Shown: positions 35,036-38,478 of the stretch, piece by piece
Layout of the letters: each line of letters opens with the position of its first letter
Numbering within the stretch: the first letter of the stretch is position 1
DNA from: RGDT01 sp964630925
Lineage (GTDB): Bacteria > Planctomycetota > Planctomycetia > Gemmatales > Gemmataceae
Assembly: GCA_964630925.1 (NCBI GenBank)
Contig: CAZVZK010000095.1
Location: 1 to 38,478 of the forward strand
DNA: 38,478 nt
Direction of reading: 5' to 3'
Program-made: the position numbers and the translations under genes
The notes under the pieces: generated by a model
Told to the model about the DNA's origin: nothing
The model's input: the letters and a program-made list of their open reading frames with translations, nothing else
The model's database searches: none

Positions 35036-36610
35036 TCATTCGATGGCGCAGCCGGGCATGGCCGCTTTCAAAGTGGCCAGACGCCCCGGCACGCGCGTCC
35101 ACCTCGTGCGCCGCCCTAGACGCAGCTCGCGGAGACGCGGCGGCGGGGCGTCCTCAAATGGCGCCGCCTCCGCGCCGCCACCACCTATGTACGCCAAGGA
35201 CAGCCACGTCAGCCGGGCCGCGAGCGGCGAGCGAAGCAGCGGCCCGAGGCCGGCGGGGGTCAGCCGGCGGTTGTTCCTGAGTGAGAGGCCCTCCAGCGCG
35301 GCGGTGTGCGGGGACTCGGCCAGGGTGAGGAGGCCGGCGTCGGTGATGTCGTTGTCGTCGAGCATCAGGACACGCACGCTGGACAGCCCGCGCCAGGCCG
35401 CCAGCCGGCGGACCCCGGCGTCGCGGAGGGCGCACGCACTGAGAGCGAGCAGGCGCGGCCCTTCAGGAAGGGATGCGGCGAGGGCCGACACGCCTGCCGC
35501 GCCGAGCGCGTTCTCCGACAGGTCGAGGACGGTCAGTCCGGCGAAGGTCCCGCCCTCGGCCAGGGTGGCGAACTTCGCGGCGCTGAGGGAGCCTTCCGTG
35601 AGGCTGAGCCGATGCAGCCGGGGGAGGGAGAACGCGGCGACGGGGCCCACATGCCAGTGGGACACCGTCAGCTCTTCCAGGGTATCGCGGCAGGCAGAAT
35701 CCTGGAGAGAGGCGACGGCGGCGAGTGGTAGTCCGTCTAACACGAGGGAGAGGGAGCGGAGGGAGGGCCCGGCCAGGGTCGGCAACGAGGCGGGGGTGAG
35801 GTGGGAGCCGTTGAGCCGCAGACGCCGCAGCGACGGCAGCGACGGCAGCGCGGCGAGGAGCGGGGCGTCCCCCTCACTCGGACCCGACCACCGCAGGATA
35901 AGGCAGCGCAAGCCCGCGGCCGCCTCCGACCGCAACAGGTCGCCACACGGGAGCGGCCGGATGCCCATCCCGTGGCTGTAACCGCCATGTGCCCACAGCG
36001 TCAGCCCCTCCAGGCCCGGACGCAGCCGCCGCGCGACGAGTGGCAGGTTGTCGGCGCTACAGCCGAACGCGAGGCGGCGCGGTAGGGCCGCCGCGTCGCA
36101 CAGGTGATGGAGCGCCGCGACGCCCCGGCGATCACTGCCGAGATCGAGGTGGGCCACGGACCGCAGACGCGGCGCCGCGAGCATGGCGGGCAGCTCGCGC
36201 ATGCGGACGAACGACGGGCGGGCCGTCTCGACCCAGCGCCACGCCTCATCGGGGGCGGCTCCCCCGCCCCAGTCGGCCCCGGAGCCGCCGCCGGCGAGCA
36301 GGCCGCGCTCGCACGTCGGCAGGAGGTGGGTGAAGACGTCGCGGTTCGTGGGCATCCACTCGCGGACGTGCCTGTCCCGTATCTGCTCGGCCGCGGCGCG
36401 CCACGGCGGCCCGCCGTTCGATGCGTCGAGCTGGAGGCGTATCACCTCTGCCCGCGCCTTGTCGGGCTCGCCGCCGTTCTCTTCGAGCCAGTCGGCCAGC
36501 GCCAATCGCGGGCCGTCGTCCCAGTGGTCGGCCTTCGCCGCGTCGAGCAGACGATGCAGCTCCGACCTGTCGGCGCCGGGTGACGCTTCGAGTTTACGCT
36601 TCTTCGCCAT
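35036..36610 (-). CDS. TIGR02996-domain leucine-rich repeat protein (MAKKRKLEAS type)
   Basis: This 524-residue protein is the first gene of the minus-strand array. It carries the MAKKRKLEAS leader, then TIGR02996 (LHRLLDAAKADHWDDGPRLALADWLEENGGEPDKARAEVIRLQL), a linker with WRWVETARPSFVRMRELPAML, and RNI-like LRRs (LTVLDLSENALGAAGVSALA, VRVLMLDDNDITDAGLLTLA, LEGLSLRNNRRLTPAGLGPL). It ends TLKAAMPGCAIE. The TIGR02996 part is nearly identical to that of the gene at 31946-33469, which points to recent duplication or gene conversion. The start overlaps the fossil tail at 36594-36674. It is divergent from the kinase at 36767, so the 156-bp gap holds both promoters. Confidence 0.93.
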   Translation of the reverse strand: MAKKRKLEASPGADRSELHRLLDAAKADHWDDGPRLALADWLEENGGEPDKARAEVIRLQLDASNGGPPWRAAAEQIRDRHVREWMPTNRDVFTHLLPTCERGLLAGGGSGADWGGGAAPDEAWRWVETARPSFVRMRELPAMLAAPRLRSVAHLDLGSDRRGVAALHHLCDAAALPRRLAFGCSADNLPLVARRLRPGLEGLTLWAHGGYSHGMGIRPLPCGDLLRSEAAAGLRCLILRWSGPSEGDAPLLAALPSLPSLRRLRLNGSHLTPASLPTLAGPSLRSLSLVLDGLPLAAVASLQDSACRDTLEELTVSHWHVGPVAAFSLPRLHRLSLTEGSLSAAKFATLAEGGTFAGLTVLDLSENALGAAGVSALAASLPEGPRLLALSACALRDAGVRRLAAWRGLSSVRVLMLDDNDITDAGLLTLAESPHTAALEGLSLRNNRRLTPAGLGPLLRSPLAARLTWLSLAYIGGGGAEAAPFEDAPPPRLRELRLGRRTRWTRVPGRLATLKAAMPGCAIE

Positions 36611-36674
36611 GATGCCAGCCTATCGCGCACAGGGGCATGGCGGCCTTCAACAGGGCCATGCCGGCCAGGGCCAT
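36594..36674 (-). pseudogene. Second fossil C-terminus of a TIGR02996-LRR gene
   Basis: Just upstream of the first intact array gene, the minus strand reads MALAGMALLKAAMPLCAIG (36618-36674), matching TLKAAMPGCAIE and the other tails. The expected TGA after CAIG has become TGG, so the frame runs on through the next gene's start to a TAA at 36594. This is the end of a sixth or seventh array member that has been lost, probably when the kinase gene's promoter region was joined here. Confidence 0.65.
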
Positions 36675-36732
36675 GCGCGACCCTCCCACCGTGACGCCGC
36701 CCATCCTGCCGCGCCGCCGGGCCGCCTTGTCG

Positions 36733-36738
36733 TACAAT
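36733..36738 (+). promoter_or_regulatory. Candidate -10 element of the kinase gene
   Basis: TACAAT lies 28 bp before the ATG at 36767 in an otherwise GC-rich gap. No clear -35 is visible at the expected distance, so only the -10 can be supported. Confidence 0.35.
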
Positions 36739-36766
36739 TCACACACGCCCCCGCGAGGGCCGTCCG

Positions 36767-38110
36767 ATGGCCGAAGAAGACGAAGACGAGCCGTTCGAGC
36801 ACCGACTGCTCGGCAAGATCATCGCCAGGAAGTACCGCCTCATCGAGATCCAGGGGGCCGGCTACTTCTCCGTCGTCTTCGTCGCCCATCAGCTCTTCTG
36901 CGGGCACGTCGTCCGGCCCGTGGCCGTCAAGATCTCGCGGCAGACCGGCCTGACCGAGCAGACCGCGCCGCACCTCTTCCGCGACGCCCTCGTCCTCGCC
37001 GGCCTCCTGGCCTCCAGCGCCCACGAGGGCCGCCGCCACCTCGTCCAGATCCACGACATGGGCCTGCTGCCCAAACGCGACGGGCGGGCCTACCTCGTCA
37101 TGGAGTGGGTGGACGGCCAGCCGCTCCTCGCGCACATGCGGGCGGCCGGCACCCTCCCCGCCGCCACCGCCATCCGCCACCTCGAACAGCTCTGCCTGGC
37201 CGTCGGCCTCGTCCACGAGCAGGGGGCGGTCCACCGCGACATCATCCCCGAGAACATCCTCATCGATAAACGAGGCGACCTCCGCCTGGTGGACTTCGGG
37301 TTGGCCGATTTCATGGACCCCGAGGCCGGGTTCGTCCCCGGCGCGGGCGGCGGCACCTTCGCGTACATGGCCCCCGAGACTCTGCTGGGCCGATCGACGC
37401 CCGCCAGCGACGTTTACTCCATCGGCCTGGTCTTCTACCAGCTCCTGGCCGGCGGCGGGCCGCACCTCGTCGCCCCCTGGAAGGCAGATCGCGACAGGGA
37501 CACCAGCAAGGACAACCACGCCATCAAGGCCGGGCTGCACTTCACGCCGCTCTCGGAGCTGCACAACGAGGTGCGCAACGAGTACCGCTGGCTCGACGCG
37601 GTCATCCTCCGCTGCCTGGACCCGGACCCGGCGCGGCGCTTCAAGGACGGGGCCGAGCTGGGGCAGGCGCTGATCGACGCCCGCGCCGGCAAGGGCGTCG
37701 CCGCCCCGGCGGCGGGCGTGAAGGCGGCCATCGAGCGCACGCCGACGGGCGACGACGAGGACATCGAGGCGATGTTCCGCGAGGTGCGCAAGCTGATGGC
37801 CGGGAAGGCGTTCGCCAAGGCCATCGACCGGTTGGACGTGCACAGGCCGGCTGAGTGGGCGACGCTCGACCTGACCGGGGCCAGGACGCTGCGGGCCCTG
37901 GGGCAGGCTTTTCTGGGTCAGGGGGACCCGTCCCAGGCGCGCGAGTGCCTGGAGCAGTTGCGGTCGGGCCAGCGCGAGAAGCCGATCCTGGCGAGGCCGG
38001 ACTACGCGGCGGCGTTGTCGGACCTGGTGAAGTGTTACCGCGCGCTGGGGCTGGACGCGCTGGCGCTGACGTGCCAGGACGAGGCGCGGCAAGCGGGGTC
38101 AGGGGGCTGA
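36767..38110 (+). CDS. Ser/Thr kinase-like protein with TPR tail and altered catalytic loop
   Basis: This is a 447-residue protein. The kinase domain covers about residues 22-305: glycine loop GAGYFSVVF, Lys55 in VAVKIS, catalytic loop HRDIIPEN with Asp158 and Asn163, DFG Asp176, and FAYMAPET. In the catalytic loop the usual Lys of HRDLKPEN is Ile160, so the residue that contacts the gamma-phosphate is missing while Asp, Asn and DFG are kept. Activity may be weak, or the domain may act as a pseudokinase. A helical C-terminus (about 340-440) resembles two or three TPRs (LRALGQAFLGQGDPSQARECLEQL, YAAALSDLVKCYRALGLDALAL). There is no TM segment, unlike the two kinases in the sigma cluster. It converges on a zinc-ribbon gene with a 5-bp gap. 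Confidence 0.92.
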   Translation: MAEEDEDEPFEHRLLGKIIARKYRLIEIQGAGYFSVVFVAHQLFCGHVVRPVAVKISRQTGLTEQTAPHLFRDALVLAGLLASSAHEGRRHLVQIHDMGLLPKRDGRAYLVMEWVDGQPLLAHMRAAGTLPAATAIRHLEQLCLAVGLVHEQGAVHRDIIPENILIDKRGDLRLVDFGLADFMDPEAGFVPGAGGGTFAYMAPETLLGRSTPASDVYSIGLVFYQLLAGGGPHLVAPWKADRDRDTSKDNHAIKAGLHFTPLSELHNEVRNEYRWLDAVILRCLDPDPARRFKDGAELGQALIDARAGKGVAAPAAGVKAAIERTPTGDDEDIEAMFREVRKLMAGKAFAKAIDRLDVHRPAEWATLDLTGARTLRALGQAFLGQGDPSQARECLEQLRSGQREKPILARPDYAAALSDLVKCYRALGLDALALTCQDEARQAGSGG

Positions 38111-38115
38111 CGCGC

Positions 38116-38310
38116 TCAACGGGCCTCGGGCCGGTCCTCGAAGACGATCTGGACGCCCTGATCGCTTGGCAGGGCGACGTGGATGGCGAGCTGTTGCTTG
38201 CAGCGTGGGCAGGGCCGCCTGCTGCCGAGGAGCTGGCGCGGGGCGCGGATGCGGGCGTCGCAGCCGTGGCACTTGAGCGGGATCATCGCGGCTGGAGCCG
38301 GCTCCTGCAT
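38116..38310 (-). CDS. Small zinc-ribbon protein
   Basis: This is a 64-residue protein if started at ATG 38310, which has GAGGA about 8 bp upstream. A GTG at 38349 would give 77 residues. Two cysteine knuckles, CHGC and CPRC, about 20 residues apart (LKCHGCDARIRAPRQLLGSR then RPCPRCKQQL), form a zinc ribbon of the type often found at the N-terminus of planctomycete regulatory or membrane proteins. Here it stands alone with a short acidic tail. Function unknown; it may bind nucleic acid or a protein partner. Confidence 0.75.
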   Translation of the reverse strand: MQEPAPAAMIPLKCHGCDARIRAPRQLLGSRRPCPRCKQQLAIHVALPSDQGVQIVFEDRPEAR

Positions 38311-38393
38311 GGCGGGGTCCTCGGGGGTGAAATAGGGGCGTCGCTGCACTGTAGCACGCGCACGGCGTCCGTGCCGGGTGCAGGAACGCCGGC

Positions 38394-38478
<85 letters not shown>

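Overview
The window looks like part of a chromosome contig from a very GC-rich planctomycete, most likely of the Gemmataceae. The evidence is the gene families: TIGR02996 (repeat-companion) proteins with leucine-rich repeats, two Tat-exported DUF1501 proteins, a PPC-domain secreted protein, TPR-CHAT caspase-like proteins, and sigma factors paired with membrane Ser/Thr kinases. This assignment rests on remembered family distribution, not on a search. The left edge cuts a gene. The right edge ends in poly-G, which is probably a sequencing artefact.

Region 1 (1-14023) is a conflict- or signalling-type island. A TPR-CHAT protease (cut at its 5' end) faces a two-gene minus-strand operon across a REP/BIME-like palindrome. 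That operon encodes an 1810-residue STAND-like P-loop ATPase, translationally coupled (ATGA overlap) to a 430-residue protein whose C-terminus carries an RNxxxH motif typical of HEPN ribonucleases. Divergent from it are a secreted subtilisin-like protease and a second, complete TPR-CHAT protein that itself has a signal-peptide-like N-terminus. The ATPase/HEPN pair is my best candidate for an undescribed system.

Region 2 (14470-20168) is a compact plus-strand cluster: SpoIIE/RsbU-type phosphatase, STAS protein, ECF-like sigma factor, Ser/Thr kinase with a multi-helix membrane tail, then a second sigma factor overlapping a second kinase with the same kind of tail. It reads as a phosphorylation and partner-switching circuit feeding two sigma factors.

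Region 3 (20233-28751) is metabolic and secretory. It holds a FAD epoxidase-like oxidoreductase followed by an epoxide hydrolase, with a small inverted-repeat element between them; a minus-strand DUF1501, PPC protein and cupin series, also interrupted by a palindromic repeat; a broken secreted-protein gene; and a second DUF1501 gene.

Region 4 (28758-36610) is a tandem minus-strand array of five TIGR02996-LRR genes, with decayed C-terminal fossils of two more copies. It is followed by a divergent TPR kinase with an unusual catalytic loop (HRDIIPEN), a small zinc-ribbon protein, and the poly-G contig end.
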